A stretch of 14,953 nucleotides of DNA. Origin: ZC4RG42 sp036676355 (GTDB taxonomy: Bacteria > Pseudomonadota > Gammaproteobacteria > Burkholderiales > SG8-39). The stretch covers positions 1 through 14,953 of the forward strand of contig JAKFDA010000060.1 of the NCBI GenBank assembly GCA_036676355.1, given 5' to 3'. The first letter of the stretch is position 1. The number at the start of each line of letters is the position of its first letter. Shown piece after piece: positions 7,031 to 14,404 of the stretch. Below the pieces are notes generated by a model. That model was not told the DNA's origin. It ran no database searches and saw only the letters and a list, made by a program, of their open reading frames with translations. The translations under genes and the position numbers were made by a program.

Positions 7031-8539
7031 TCAGTCTGCGCCCTCGACAAACGCTTCTTCGCGTTTCTTGCGCACAGCCGGTAGTGCAACCGCAATCAGC
7101 AGGAGTACCGCCACGCCGAGCAGCGCCGCGCTGATCGGTTTGGTCACGAACGTCATCGGATCGCCGCGTGACAGCAGCATTGCGCGACGCAGGTACTCTT
7201 CCATCATCGGCCCGAGAATGAAACCGAGAATCAGCGGCGCCGGTTCGCATTCGAGCTTCACGCACACGTAGCCCAGTATCGAGAAGACCACCAGCAGATA
7301 CACGTTGAATTCGGTGTTGTTGAGCGTGTAGACGCCGATGCAGCAGAACACCAGAATGGCCGGATAAAGTATGCGATAAGGCACGGAAAGCAGCTTGATC
7401 CAGAGCCCGATCAGCGGCAGATTGAGGATCACCAGTATCAGGTTGCCCACCCACATGCTGACGATCATTCCCCAGAACAGATCCGGACGCTCGGTCATGA
7501 CCATCGGCCCCGGCACGATGCCTTTCAGAATCATCGCGCCGATCATCAGCGCCATGACCGAGTTCGAGGGAATGCCGAGCGTCAGCAGCGGAATGAAAGA
7601 AGTCTGCGCTCCGGCGTTGTTGGCCGACTCGGGTGCCGCGACACCGCGGATATCGCCTTCGCCGAACTTTACTGGCGGCTTCGCCAGCTTCTTTTCCATC
7701 GTGTACGCCGCGAACGACGCCAGCAAGGAACCGCCACCTGGAAGGATGCCGAGCACCGAGCCGAGGGCAGTGCTACGCAACACGGTCGGCCAGCACAGCT
7801 TGAAATCCTCCATGGTCGGCATGAAGCCCTTGATCTTCGATACTGCGATGTCGCGATGCTCGCGCACCTCCAGATTTGCGATGATTTCGCAGGTACCGAA
7901 CAGACCCATGGCAATAACGACGAAATCGATACGCTCGGCGATGTCGGGGATATCGAAGTTGAAGCGCGGCACGCCGGAGTTGACGTCCGTGCCCACCATG
8001 CCGAGCAGCAGACCGAGTACGACCATCGCCAGCGCTTTGATAAAAGCGCCGTGCGCCAATACCACGGCCGCGACCAGGCCGACCGCCATCAGTGAAAAGT
8101 ACTCGGCCGGCCCGAATTCGAGCGCAATCTCGGCCAGCGGCGGCGCGAACAAGCCGATGACCACCGTCGCTACGCAGCCGGCGAAGAACGAACCGATGGC
8201 GGCGACGCCGAGCGCCGGACCGGCGCGACCCTGGCGTGCCATTTTGTAGCCGTCGATGGCGGTCACGACCGAAGCCGCTTCGCCCGGCAGATTAACCAGA
8301 ATCGCGGTGGTGGAGCCGCCGTACTGCGACCCGTAGTAGATGCCCGCCAGCATGATCAGCGCCGCCACGGGCGGCAGCGTGAAGGTGACCGGCAGCAGCA
8401 TGGCGATCGTCGCGGTGGGACCGAGGCCGGGTAAAACGCCGATCAGCGTGCCGAGCAACACGCCGATGAAACAATACAGCAGGTTCTGAAAACTGAGTGC
8501 GACGTCGAAGCCGAGGGCGAGGTTATCGAACAGTTCCAT
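7031..8539 (-). CDS. tctA: Tripartite tricarboxylate transporter, large permease subunit (TctA)
   Basis: A 502-residue, very hydrophobic inner-membrane protein with the typical TctA length. Near the N-terminus it has the family glycine/proline motif GVLPGLG (34-40), then IYYGSQYGGSTTAILVNLPGE and DGYKMARQGRAGPALG. The second half repeats related elements (GILPGGGSLLASF, and TSFIPLLTLGIPSNSVMALM). TctA forms the translocation pathway for citrate or other carboxylates, which are delivered by a periplasmic TctC protein and driven by an ion gradient. It starts 15 bases after tctB, with GGAAG eight bases before its ATG, so the two form an operon. No tctC is adjacent, so the substrate cannot be deduced. 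Confidence 0.95.
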   Translation of the reverse strand: MELFDNLALGFDVALSFQNLLYCFIGVLLGTLIGVLPGLGPTATIAMLLPVTFTLPPVAALIMLAGIYYGSQYGGSTTAILVNLPGEAASVVTAIDGYKMARQGRAGPALGVAAIGSFFAGCVATVVIGLFAPPLAEIALEFGPAEYFSLMAVGLVAAVVLAHGAFIKALAMVVLGLLLGMVGTDVNSGVPRFNFDIPDIAERIDFVVIAMGLFGTCEIIANLEVREHRDIAVSKIKGFMPTMEDFKLCWPTVLRSTALGSVLGILPGGGSLLASFAAYTMEKKLAKPPVKFGEGDIRGVAAPESANNAGAQTSFIPLLTLGIPSNSVMALMIGAMILKGIVPGPMVMTERPDLFWGMIVSMWVGNLILVILNLPLIGLWIKLLSVPYRILYPAILVFCCIGVYTLNNTEFNVYLLVVFSILGYVCVKLECEPAPLILGFILGPMMEEYLRRAMLLSRGDPMTFVTKPISAALLGVAVLLLIAVALPAVRKKREEAFVEGAD

Positions 8540-8554
8540 GCGCGCGGCTTCCGC

Positions 8555-9001
8555 TCAATGTCCCGGCCAGAGCTTGAATGGCAGCCCCAGTCCGTAAGAA
8601 AAAACACCGACGGCAAATAGCGCCAGTCCGATGGCCATCGCCAGCACCTCCTTGGTGCGGAATTCGTAATTGCCGAGCGAACTGACGACCACGAGTACCA
8701 CCGTGGCCGGGATCAGTCCGACGCTGCGGATCATCACGCCGAACAGCGCAATGGCGATAAGAATGACGATGAGGGGGCGGAAAGCGAAGCGCGGGAGCGG
8801 CGAGCCGCTCACCGTGAAGGACTGACCGAACACGATCAGTCCCAGCAGCGCGAGCAGCGCGCCAAGCACAGTGGGGAAATAGGCCGGCCCCATGCGCACG
8901 GCGGTGCCCATATCGTAATTGCGTGCCACCAGCACGAAGCCCAGTCCAAAGCCGATGAACATCAGGCCGGCCCAGAAATCCTTGGGCGCTTTGATTTTCA
9001 C
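8555..9001 (-). CDS. tctB: Tripartite tricarboxylate transporter, small membrane subunit (TctB)
   Basis: A 148-residue protein with four hydrophobic segments, matching the small TctB subunit. The N-terminal part DFWAGLMFIGFGLGFVLVARNYDMGTAVRMGPAYFP is typical: the GTAxRMGPxYFP piece and the next helix (LGALLALLGLIVFG) are family hallmarks. It starts with GTG, chosen because a perfect AGGAGG lies seven bases upstream. TctB helps the large subunit TctA, encoded immediately downstream, in carboxylate uptake. The usual gene order is tctC-tctB-tctA. Here the position of tctC is taken by aroG, with 81 bases and a hairpin between. Confidence 0.93.
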   Translation of the reverse strand: MKIKAPKDFWAGLMFIGFGLGFVLVARNYDMGTAVRMGPAYFPTVLGALLALLGLIVFGQSFTVSGSPLPRFAFRPLIVILIAIALFGVMIRSVGLIPATVVLVVVSSLGNYEFRTKEVLAMAIGLALFAVGVFSYGLGLPFKLWPGH

Positions 9002-9008
9002 GTCAACT

Positions 9009-9014
9009 CCTCCT
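9009..9014 (-). promoter_or_regulatory. Ribosome binding site of tctB
   Basis: On the minus strand AGGAGG stands seven bases before a GTG codon. This strong site fixes the non-ATG start of tctB. Confidence 0.8.
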
Positions 9015-9039
9015 CTCGTAGACGCACTGCGCCCTCCAT

Positions 9040-9064
9040 GCGACCGGCCCTCTTTTCCGGTCGC
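9040..9064 (-). terminator. Hairpin between aroG and tctB, possible (attenuating) terminator
   Basis: GCGACCGG (9040-9047) and CCGGTCGC (9057-9064) form a perfect 8-base-pair stem with a nine-base loop, about 20 bases beyond the aroG stop. No T-run follows on the minus strand, so it may be a rho-dependent or partial terminator, or a 3'-end protecting stem, rather than a strong intrinsic terminator. Confidence 0.45.
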
Positions 9065-9082
9065 CTCGCATCGCCCGCTTTT

Positions 9083-10150
9083 TTATGCGGCGTTTTTTAC
9101 CTGCCGACGCGCGCGGACCGCGTCGGCCAGATGATGCAACAACGCCGCGGTATCGTCCCAGCCGATACACGCGTCGGTAATGCTCTGACCGTATGTGAGT
9201 TCCTTACCGATCGTCAAATCCTGACGGCCCTCATGCAGGTGCGATTCCACCATCAGGCCGCAGATACGCTCGTCGCCTTTGGCAACTTGTTCGGCGACAA
9301 CATTCGCAACCTCGATCTGACGCTGATACTGCTTGGAACTGTTGGCGTGCGATACATCGATCATGAGGCGCTGCGTCAACCCACCCGCCGCGAGCGTCTT
9401 GCATGCCGCATCGACACTGGCTGCATCGTAGTTCGGCTGTTTGCCGCCGCGCAGGATGATATGGCAGTCCTCGTTGCCGTTGGTCGATACGATGGCCGAA
9501 TGACCGGCTTTGGTGACCGACAGGAAATGATGCGGCGCAGAAGCGGCTTTGATCGCATCGACGGCGATCTTCACGTTGCCGTCGGTGCCGTTCTTGAACC
9601 CGACCGGGCATGAAAGGCCGGACGATAATTCGCGATGTACCTGCGACTCGGTAGTGCGGGCGCCGATCGCGCCCCAGCTCACCAGGTCGGCGTAGTACTG
9701 CGGCGTGATCATGTCGAGAAACTCGGTTCCCGCGGGCATGCCGATTTCGTTCAGATTCAACAGCAACTGACGGGCGATACGCAGACCCTTGTTGATCTGG
9801 AAACTGCCGTCAAGATCAGGATCGTTGATCAATCCCTTCCAGCCCACAGTCGTGCGCGGCTTCTCGAAATAAACACGCATCACGATGACCAGTTCGCCGG
9901 CCAGTCGGCGCTTGAGTTCCAGCAGCTTGCCCGCGTAATCCATCGCCGCGTTGACGTTGTGCACCGAGCAAGGCCCGACCACCACAACGAGGCGATCGTC
10001 GACACCATGCAGCACGCGATGAATCGCCTGGCGGGTCTGGAACACGACTTCCTCCGCTTCCTTGCTGATCGCGAACTCGCGGAGCACATGTATGGGCGGC
10101 GAAAGTTCTTTGATTTCGCGAATACGGACGTCGTCGACTTGAAAGTTCAT
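9083..10150 (-). CDS. aroG: 3-deoxy-7-phosphoheptulonate (DAHP) synthase, class I, AroG type
   Basis: First enzyme of the shikimate pathway, joining phosphoenolpyruvate and erythrose 4-phosphate. The 355 residues from the ATG at 10150 align without gaps to E. coli AroG in the parts I can compare. MNFQVDDVRIREIKEL matches its N-terminus, so a start 15 codons upstream (10195) is rejected. Metal ligands fall at the same numbers: Cys61, His268, Glu302, Asp326. The PEP/E4P signatures RVYFEKPRTTVGWKG, GARTTESQVHRE and GFKNGTDG are intact. The regulatory-site segment EFLDMITPQY, with Asp146 and Pro150, is the AroG form, so inhibition by phenylalanine is likely but inferred. Other aro genes are not nearby. 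Confidence 0.96.
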   Translation of the reverse strand: MNFQVDDVRIREIKELSPPIHVLREFAISKEAEEVVFQTRQAIHRVLHGVDDRLVVVVGPCSVHNVNAAMDYAGKLLELKRRLAGELVIVMRVYFEKPRTTVGWKGLINDPDLDGSFQINKGLRIARQLLLNLNEIGMPAGTEFLDMITPQYYADLVSWGAIGARTTESQVHRELSSGLSCPVGFKNGTDGNVKIAVDAIKAASAPHHFLSVTKAGHSAIVSTNGNEDCHIILRGGKQPNYDAASVDAACKTLAAGGLTQRLMIDVSHANSSKQYQRQIEVANVVAEQVAKGDERICGLMVESHLHEGRQDLTIGKELTYGQSITDACIGWDDTAALLHHLADAVRARRQVKNAA

Positions 10151-10227
10151 ACGATCTAGGGTTGTCCTGACTGAGCGGAGTTTAGTGGGAAGCATGACGA
10201 TACAGCGTTGATTCTCAAGGATGTCGA

Positions 10228-10233
10228 ATTATA
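10228..10233 (-). promoter_or_regulatory. Probable -10 box of the aroG promoter
   Basis: On the minus strand a perfect TATAAT occurs 77 bases before the aroG start. The sequence 17 bases upstream (TATGGA) is a poor -35, so either an activator helps or the -10 match is partly chance. A leader of about 70 nucleotides would result. Confidence 0.4.
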
Positions 10234-10502
10234 TCGCAACGCAGCATCGCTCCATACGACTTGGCGCACGCAGTGACGATCAAACATCACCCGGCATGCG
10301 TCGCGCAACGGAAATGACACCATCGCACCGGGACGACAGCACCTACACAGGCGACCGCCGAGCGAGACAAAGCTATCGACCGCTTGACGTGCGCAGTCGA
10401 AAACATGGCCGAAAAGCCTTAATCGGAGCTTACTTAGCCATCGTCGCCACCGGCTGCCAGCACAAAACGCGGAAAGGCGCGCTATTTGTCGCGCTATTCG
10501 CG

Positions 10503-10531
10503 TTGTCGATGCCGAAGGCGCATGGTAGCTT
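10503..10531 (+). promoter_or_regulatory. Possible promoter of the Lon-like ATPase gene
   Basis: TTGTCG (10503-10508; 4 of 6 match to TTGACA) and TAGCTT (10526-10531; 3 of 6 match to TATAAT) are 17 bases apart, 30 bases before the start codon. Spacing is ideal but the boxes are weak. Confidence 0.3.
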
Positions 10532-10550
10532 TTTTGCTAGAGGGCTTTTC

Positions 10551-10555
10551 AGGAG
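10551..10555 (+). promoter_or_regulatory. Ribosome binding site of the Lon-like ATPase gene
   Basis: AGGAG lies six bases before the ATG at 10562 and supports that start. Confidence 0.75.
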
Positions 10556-10561
10556 ATAACG

Positions 10562-11560
10562 ATGTCCGCGACTGTGAACCTTCCAGCACGCCGCAAGGCA
10601 CCGGTCGATATTCCGATCGCCGGGTTCAAGGAAATCTACGACGTAGAAACCGTGGACCGCGCGCTGCAGGAGTTGCCCGCCAGCGCCAGCGATGCCCTCA
10701 AAACCACGTACGAAAAAATGCTCAAGGTCGGCGGTCAGCGCTTCACCGTCAAACCGGCCGGCATCCCGGCCATGGCCCACCTGTACGATGAATTGCCCAA
10801 CTTCACCGAAGTGCTGGACGACATCAAAAAGCAGATCGCCCTGTGCGCAAGCAGCGAAGATGCGCTGGAGCTTACACCCATGCTGCTGCTGGGCGACCCG
10901 GGTATCGGCAAGACCCACTTCGGGCGGCGCATCGCGGAACTGCTGTCCACGGGCTTCGGCTTCGTGTCGATGAGTTCGATGACGGCCGGCTGGATATTGT
11001 CCGGCTCGTCCTCGCAGTGGAAAAACGCCAAACCCGGCAAAGTTTTCGATACCTTCCTTAACGGTCAATACGCCAATCCGCTGATGGTCATCGACGAGAT
11101 CGACAAGGCCGCCGGCGACAGCCAGTATGATGCATTGGGCGCGCTCTACACCCTGCTCGAGCAGGATACGGCAGCACGCTTCATCGACGAATTCGTCGAA
11201 GTGCCCATCGATGCGTCGAGCGTGTTCTGGATCGCCACGGCCAACGACGCATGTCGCATCCCGGAGCCCATTCTGAACCGTGTAAACGTGTACCAGATCG
11301 AACGCCCCGATCACGACGGCGCGATACGCATCGCGCAGTCGATCTATAGAGAGATCCGCGGCTCCCATGATTGGGGCAAGCATTTCCCTCCGGGTTTGGC
11401 TGACGACGTACTCGACCGCCTGGCCGAGCTGTCGCCGCGGGAAATGCGTCGCGCGATCATGAACGGCTTCGGCAACGCCAAGCTGGCCGGACACGATGAA
11501 ATCGAAGTGGACGACGTGACGGACAACCGGGCAGCTCGCAGACAGCGAATCGGCTTTTGA
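10562..11560 (+). CDS. Stand-alone Lon-like AAA+ ATPase (no protease domain)
   Basis: A 332-residue protein with one complete AAA+ module: Walker A GDPGIGKT (111-118), Walker B LMVIDEIDK (174-182), sensor 1 WIATAND (223-229), a likely arginine finger Arg240 in ILNRVNV, and sensor 2 in SPREMRRAI (Arg296/Arg297). The stretch PGKVFDTFLNGQYANPLMVIDEIDK followed by DALGALYTLLEQ and F.DEFVEVPIDASSVFWIATAN is arranged as in the ATPase domain of Lon. There is neither a Lon N-terminal (LAN) domain nor a C-terminal Ser-Lys protease domain. The first 100 residues are a different, partly helical N-terminal region. It probably remodels or unfolds a partner, but partner and role are unknown. It is not in an obvious operon: aroG diverges upstream and alaS converges downstream. 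AAA family: firm; Lon-likeness: by pattern. Confidence 0.88.
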   Translation: MSATVNLPARRKAPVDIPIAGFKEIYDVETVDRALQELPASASDALKTTYEKMLKVGGQRFTVKPAGIPAMAHLYDELPNFTEVLDDIKKQIALCASSEDALELTPMLLLGDPGIGKTHFGRRIAELLSTGFGFVSMSSMTAGWILSGSSSQWKNAKPGKVFDTFLNGQYANPLMVIDEIDKAAGDSQYDALGALYTLLEQDTAARFIDEFVEVPIDASSVFWIATANDACRIPEPILNRVNVYQIERPDHDGAIRIAQSIYREIRGSHDWGKHFPPGLADDVLDRLAELSPREMRRAIMNGFGNAKLAGHDEIEVDDVTDNRAARRQRIGF

Positions 11561-11566
11561 ATTAGT

Positions 11567-11594
11567 GGGTTCGGTGCCGCTGGCCTGTGCCGTG
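11567..11594 (-). repeat. Imperfect extra copy of a segment of the alaS 3' coding region
   Basis: These 28 bases match 11721-11748, inside alaS, at 25 positions; all three differences are transitions. On the minus strand the inner copy encodes AQAGGTEP and this outer copy would read AQASGTEP in an open frame. It starts seven bases after the stop of the Lon-like ATPase gene and lies outside alaS, beyond its stop. Confidence 0.6.
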
Positions 11595-11598
11595 GAGG

Positions 11599-11647
11599 GA
11601 CCCGGCCCGGACACGGTGGCCGCAGGCAGGTGCGGGCAGGGCCGGTC
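11599..11647. terminator. GC-rich stem between the convergent ATPase and alaS genes
   Basis: GACCCGGCCC (11599-11608) can pair with GGGCCGGTC (11639-11647) as nine pairs with one bulged C, around a 30-base loop. It could serve both convergent genes, but no T-run is present and GC-rich sequence forms such pairs easily. Confidence 0.3.
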
Positions 11648-11663
11648 GTCCGGACAGCAAACA

Positions 11664-14288
11664 TCACAAACGTTCTTCGACCCACTTGGAAACCGAGCTC
11701 AGCGCAGCCGGCACCTTGGCGGGTTCGGTGCCGCCGGCCTGCGCCATGTCCGGACGCCCGCCTCCCCTACCCCCGACTTGTTGCGCAACGAAATTCACCA
11801 GTTCGCCGGCTTTGATTTTGGCGACGAGATCGGGCGTAACGCCGGCGATCAGGCTGACTTTCGATCCATCGCTCGCCGCGAGCACGATCGCTGCGGATTT
11901 CAGTTTGTCGCGCAGCTTGTCCATCGTCTCGCGCAACGTTTTCACGTCCGCGCCGTCCAGTGCGGCGGCCAGCACTTTGACGCCCTTGATCTCCTGGGCC
12001 TGCTGCAGGAGTTCGTCGCCCTGCGACGAGGCCACTTTCGATTTCAGGCGTGCGAGCTCACGCTCCAGCGCGCGGACGTTATCCAGCACCTGCGTGATCT
12101 TGGCCGGCAGCTCCGACAACGGCGCCTTGAGTTCGTTTGCGGCCTGCGTCAATAGGGCATGCTCGCGCTGCATGTATGCGAGCGCCACATCGCCGGTGAC
12201 GGCTTCGACACGACGCACGCCGGCCGCAACACCGCCCTCCGACACAATCTTGAACAGGCCGATGTCGCCGGTGCGCGCCACATGCGTGCCACCGCATAGT
12301 TCGCGCGACGAACCGATATCGAGTACGCGCACTTCGTCGCCGTATTTCTCGCCGAACAACATCATGGCGCCGGACTTTTGCGCCTCCTCGATCGGCATGA
12401 CCCGTATCGATGTCGCGACGTTGGCGAGAATCTCCGTGTTGACGATCTGTTCCACGCGGCGAATTTCGTCTGCGGTCATCGGCGCGTTGTGCACGAAGTC
12501 GAAACGCGTCTTGTCGGCATCGACCAACGACCCCTTCTGCTGCACGTGCGCACCGAGCACCTCACGCAGCGCCTTGTGCATCAAGTGCGTGGCGGAATGG
12601 TGGCGCATGGTGCGCGCACGCGCTTCCACATTCACCCTGGCGGCGACTGCATCGTCCACGCGCAAGCGACCGGTTTTAACGACACCATGGTGGCCGAAGA
12701 CGTGCGCCTGGATTTTCTGTGTGTCTTCCACCGCAAAAATTCCGCCGCCGGCGCGCAGTTCGCCCTGATCGCCGACCTGACCGCCCGACTCGGCGTAAAA
12801 GGGCGTGTGATCGAGCACGACCACGCCGATATCGCCTTCCTGCAGTTCATCGATCGCGATACCGTCCTTGTAGAGCGCCAGCACCCTGCCCTGCTCTTCC
12901 AGCTTCTCGTAGCCATGGAACGTGGTCGGCGCACCGGAAAATTCCAGATTCGCCGCCATCTTGAATTTTCCCGCCGCGCGCGCCTGCTCCTTCTGCCGCG
13001 CCATGGCCGCGTCGAAACCCGCGACATCGACGGCGACATTGCGCTCGCGACAGATATCGGCGGTCAGATCGAGCGGGAAACCGTAGGTATCGTGCAGCTT
13101 GAACGCCGTTTCGCCGTTCAACGTCTTCTGCGTCGCTGTGCCGGCGGCCTGTGCAAGTTCGGCGTCGAGGATCGCCATGCCGTGTTCGATGGTGTCGAAG
13201 AAGCGGTCTTCTTCCTGTTTGAGGACGTCCATCACACGCGCCTGATGCGCGATCAACTCGGAATAAGCCTCGCCCATTTCCCCGGCGAGATCGGGCACGA
13301 GGCGATGGAAAAACGCGGCGCGCACGCCCAGCTTGTAACCGTGCCGGATCGCACGGCGAATGATCCGTCGCAGCACATAGCCGCGCCCTTCGTTACCGGG
13401 TATCACGCCGTCGGCGATGAGGAAGGCGCATGCGCGAATGTGATCGGCCAGCACTTTCAGCGACGGACTATCAAGATCGGCGCACTTCGTTTCGCGCGCC
13501 GCGGCTTTGATCAGATTCTGGAACAGGTCGATGTCGTAATTCGAATGCTTGCCCTGCAGCACTGCGGCGATACGCTCCAGACCCATGCCCGTATCGACGC
13601 TCGGTTTGGGCAGCTTGTGCATCACACCCGCTTCGTCGCGGTTGTACTGCATGAACACGTTGTTCCAGATTTCGATATAGCGGTCGCCGTCTTCGTCCGG
13701 CGATCCGGGCGGGCCGCCCGCGACCGCGGGGCCGTGGTCGTAAAAAATTTCGGTGCAGGGGCCGCAGGGCCCTGTGTCACCCATCATCCAGAAGTTGTCG
13801 GAGGCGTAGCGCGCGCCCTTGTTATCACCGATGCGCACGATGCGCTCGGCCGGGATGCCGATGTGCCTGTGCCAGATTTCGTAGGCTTCGTCGTCTTCCT
13901 GGTAGACCGTCACCCACAGTTTCTCGGCGGGCAGTTCGAACACTCGTGTCAGCAGTTCCCACGCATAGCTGATGGCATCGCGCTTGAAATAATCGCCGAA
14001 GCTGAAATTGCCCAGCATCTCGAAGAAGGTGTGATGACGCGAGGTGTAGCCGACGTTTTCCAGATCGTTGTGCTTGCCGCCGGCGCGTACGCATTTTTGC
14101 GAGGTGGTCGCGCGGTTGTATGGGCGCTTGTCGAAGCCAAGGAAAACATCCTTGAACTGGTTCATGCCGGCATTGGTGAACAGCAAGGTCGGATCGTCAT
14201 GCGGAACGAGCGAACTCGATGCGACGATCTGGTGCCCCTTGGCGGCGAAGAATTGGAGGAATTTACTGCGGATATCGGCCGACTTCAT
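11664..14288 (-). CDS. alaS: Alanyl-tRNA synthetase
   Basis: Charges tRNA-Ala with alanine in the cytoplasm and edits mischarged Ser/Gly. The 874 residues compare with 876 in E. coli. The N-terminal class II catalytic part begins MKSADIRSKFLQFFAAKGH, with the motif-2 region around NVGYTSRHHTFFEMLGNFSFGDYFK. The tRNA-recognition part includes GRGYVLRRIIRRAIRHG. The editing domain carries the zinc ligands His564, His568 (HHSATH), Cys665 and His669 (CGGTH), almost at E. coli numbering. The C-terminal C-Ala domain ends with GGRGGGRPDMAQAGGTEP and WVEERL. The ATG at 14288 is chosen from homology. The frame stays open 200 codons further upstream, but that stretch overlaps egtB in another frame. Gene order with egtB is the same strand, 116 bases apart. 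Confidence 0.97.
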   Translation of the reverse strand: MKSADIRSKFLQFFAAKGHQIVASSSLVPHDDPTLLFTNAGMNQFKDVFLGFDKRPYNRATTSQKCVRAGGKHNDLENVGYTSRHHTFFEMLGNFSFGDYFKRDAISYAWELLTRVFELPAEKLWVTVYQEDDEAYEIWHRHIGIPAERIVRIGDNKGARYASDNFWMMGDTGPCGPCTEIFYDHGPAVAGGPPGSPDEDGDRYIEIWNNVFMQYNRDEAGVMHKLPKPSVDTGMGLERIAAVLQGKHSNYDIDLFQNLIKAAARETKCADLDSPSLKVLADHIRACAFLIADGVIPGNEGRGYVLRRIIRRAIRHGYKLGVRAAFFHRLVPDLAGEMGEAYSELIAHQARVMDVLKQEEDRFFDTIEHGMAILDAELAQAAGTATQKTLNGETAFKLHDTYGFPLDLTADICRERNVAVDVAGFDAAMARQKEQARAAGKFKMAANLEFSGAPTTFHGYEKLEEQGRVLALYKDGIAIDELQEGDIGVVVLDHTPFYAESGGQVGDQGELRAGGGIFAVEDTQKIQAHVFGHHGVVKTGRLRVDDAVAARVNVEARARTMRHHSATHLMHKALREVLGAHVQQKGSLVDADKTRFDFVHNAPMTADEIRRVEQIVNTEILANVATSIRVMPIEEAQKSGAMMLFGEKYGDEVRVLDIGSSRELCGGTHVARTGDIGLFKIVSEGGVAAGVRRVEAVTGDVALAYMQREHALLTQAANELKAPLSELPAKITQVLDNVRALERELARLKSKVASSQGDELLQQAQEIKGVKVLAAALDGADVKTLRETMDKLRDKLKSAAIVLAASDGSKVSLIAGVTPDLVAKIKAGELVNFVAQQVGGRGGGRPDMAQAGGTEPAKVPAALSSVSKWVEERL

Positions 14289-14293
14289 GTATG

Positions 14294-14309
14294 AGCGCGC
14301 CTCGGCGCT
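14294..14309 (-). promoter_or_regulatory. Small hairpin holding the alaS Shine-Dalgarno candidate
   Basis: On the minus strand AGCGC and GCGCT form a five-pair stem around the loop CGAGGC, whose GAGG is the only ribosome-binding-like sequence before the alaS ATG (11 bases away). The hairpin might tune translation; it may also be chance in GC-rich DNA. Confidence 0.3.
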
Positions 14310-14404
14310 AATGCAAACATCTGAAAGGCGGACATTTTCGCCGGAATGCGGCGGTGGCGCAAACACGCGAAGTCGATCGTGCGATAGATGCCGCCGATCG
14401 CCGC

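Larger units (their letters stand above)
10151..10561. other. 411-base divergent intergenic region between aroG and the Lon-like ATPase gene
   Basis: This stretch holds the aroG -10 candidate, a pair of CGCGCTATT direct repeats (10478-10486 and 10490-10498), a weak promoter-like pair before the ATPase gene, and that gene's ribosome binding site. A 112-codon open frame (10221-10559, +) crosses it but shows no family features and looks like chance. I see no RNA gene, attenuator leader peptide rich in aromatic residues, or mobile-element remnant here. Confidence 0.6.

Noticed and set aside
9065..9170. Tail difference at the aroG C-terminus (RRQVKNAA) as a sign of frameshift
   Set aside because: E. 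coli AroG ends at nearly the same place (KARRG); a few extra residues are normal variation.
10221..10559. A 112-codon open frame in the aroG/ATPase intergenic region
   Set aside because: No ribosome binding site, no conserved motif, and a composition like non-coding DNA read in frame; it also crosses the aroG -10 candidate and the ATPase promoter region.
10430..11614. A 394-codon open frame on - opposite the Lon-like ATPase
   Set aside because: The + strand frame holds an intact AAA+ module with a good ribosome binding site; the minus frame is its shadow, although its first codons include the alaS-like repeat.
12378..14294. A 638-codon open frame on + opposite alaS
   Set aside because: It mirrors alaS codon structure in GC-rich DNA, and its translation has no recognisable domain; alaS is certain on the other strand.
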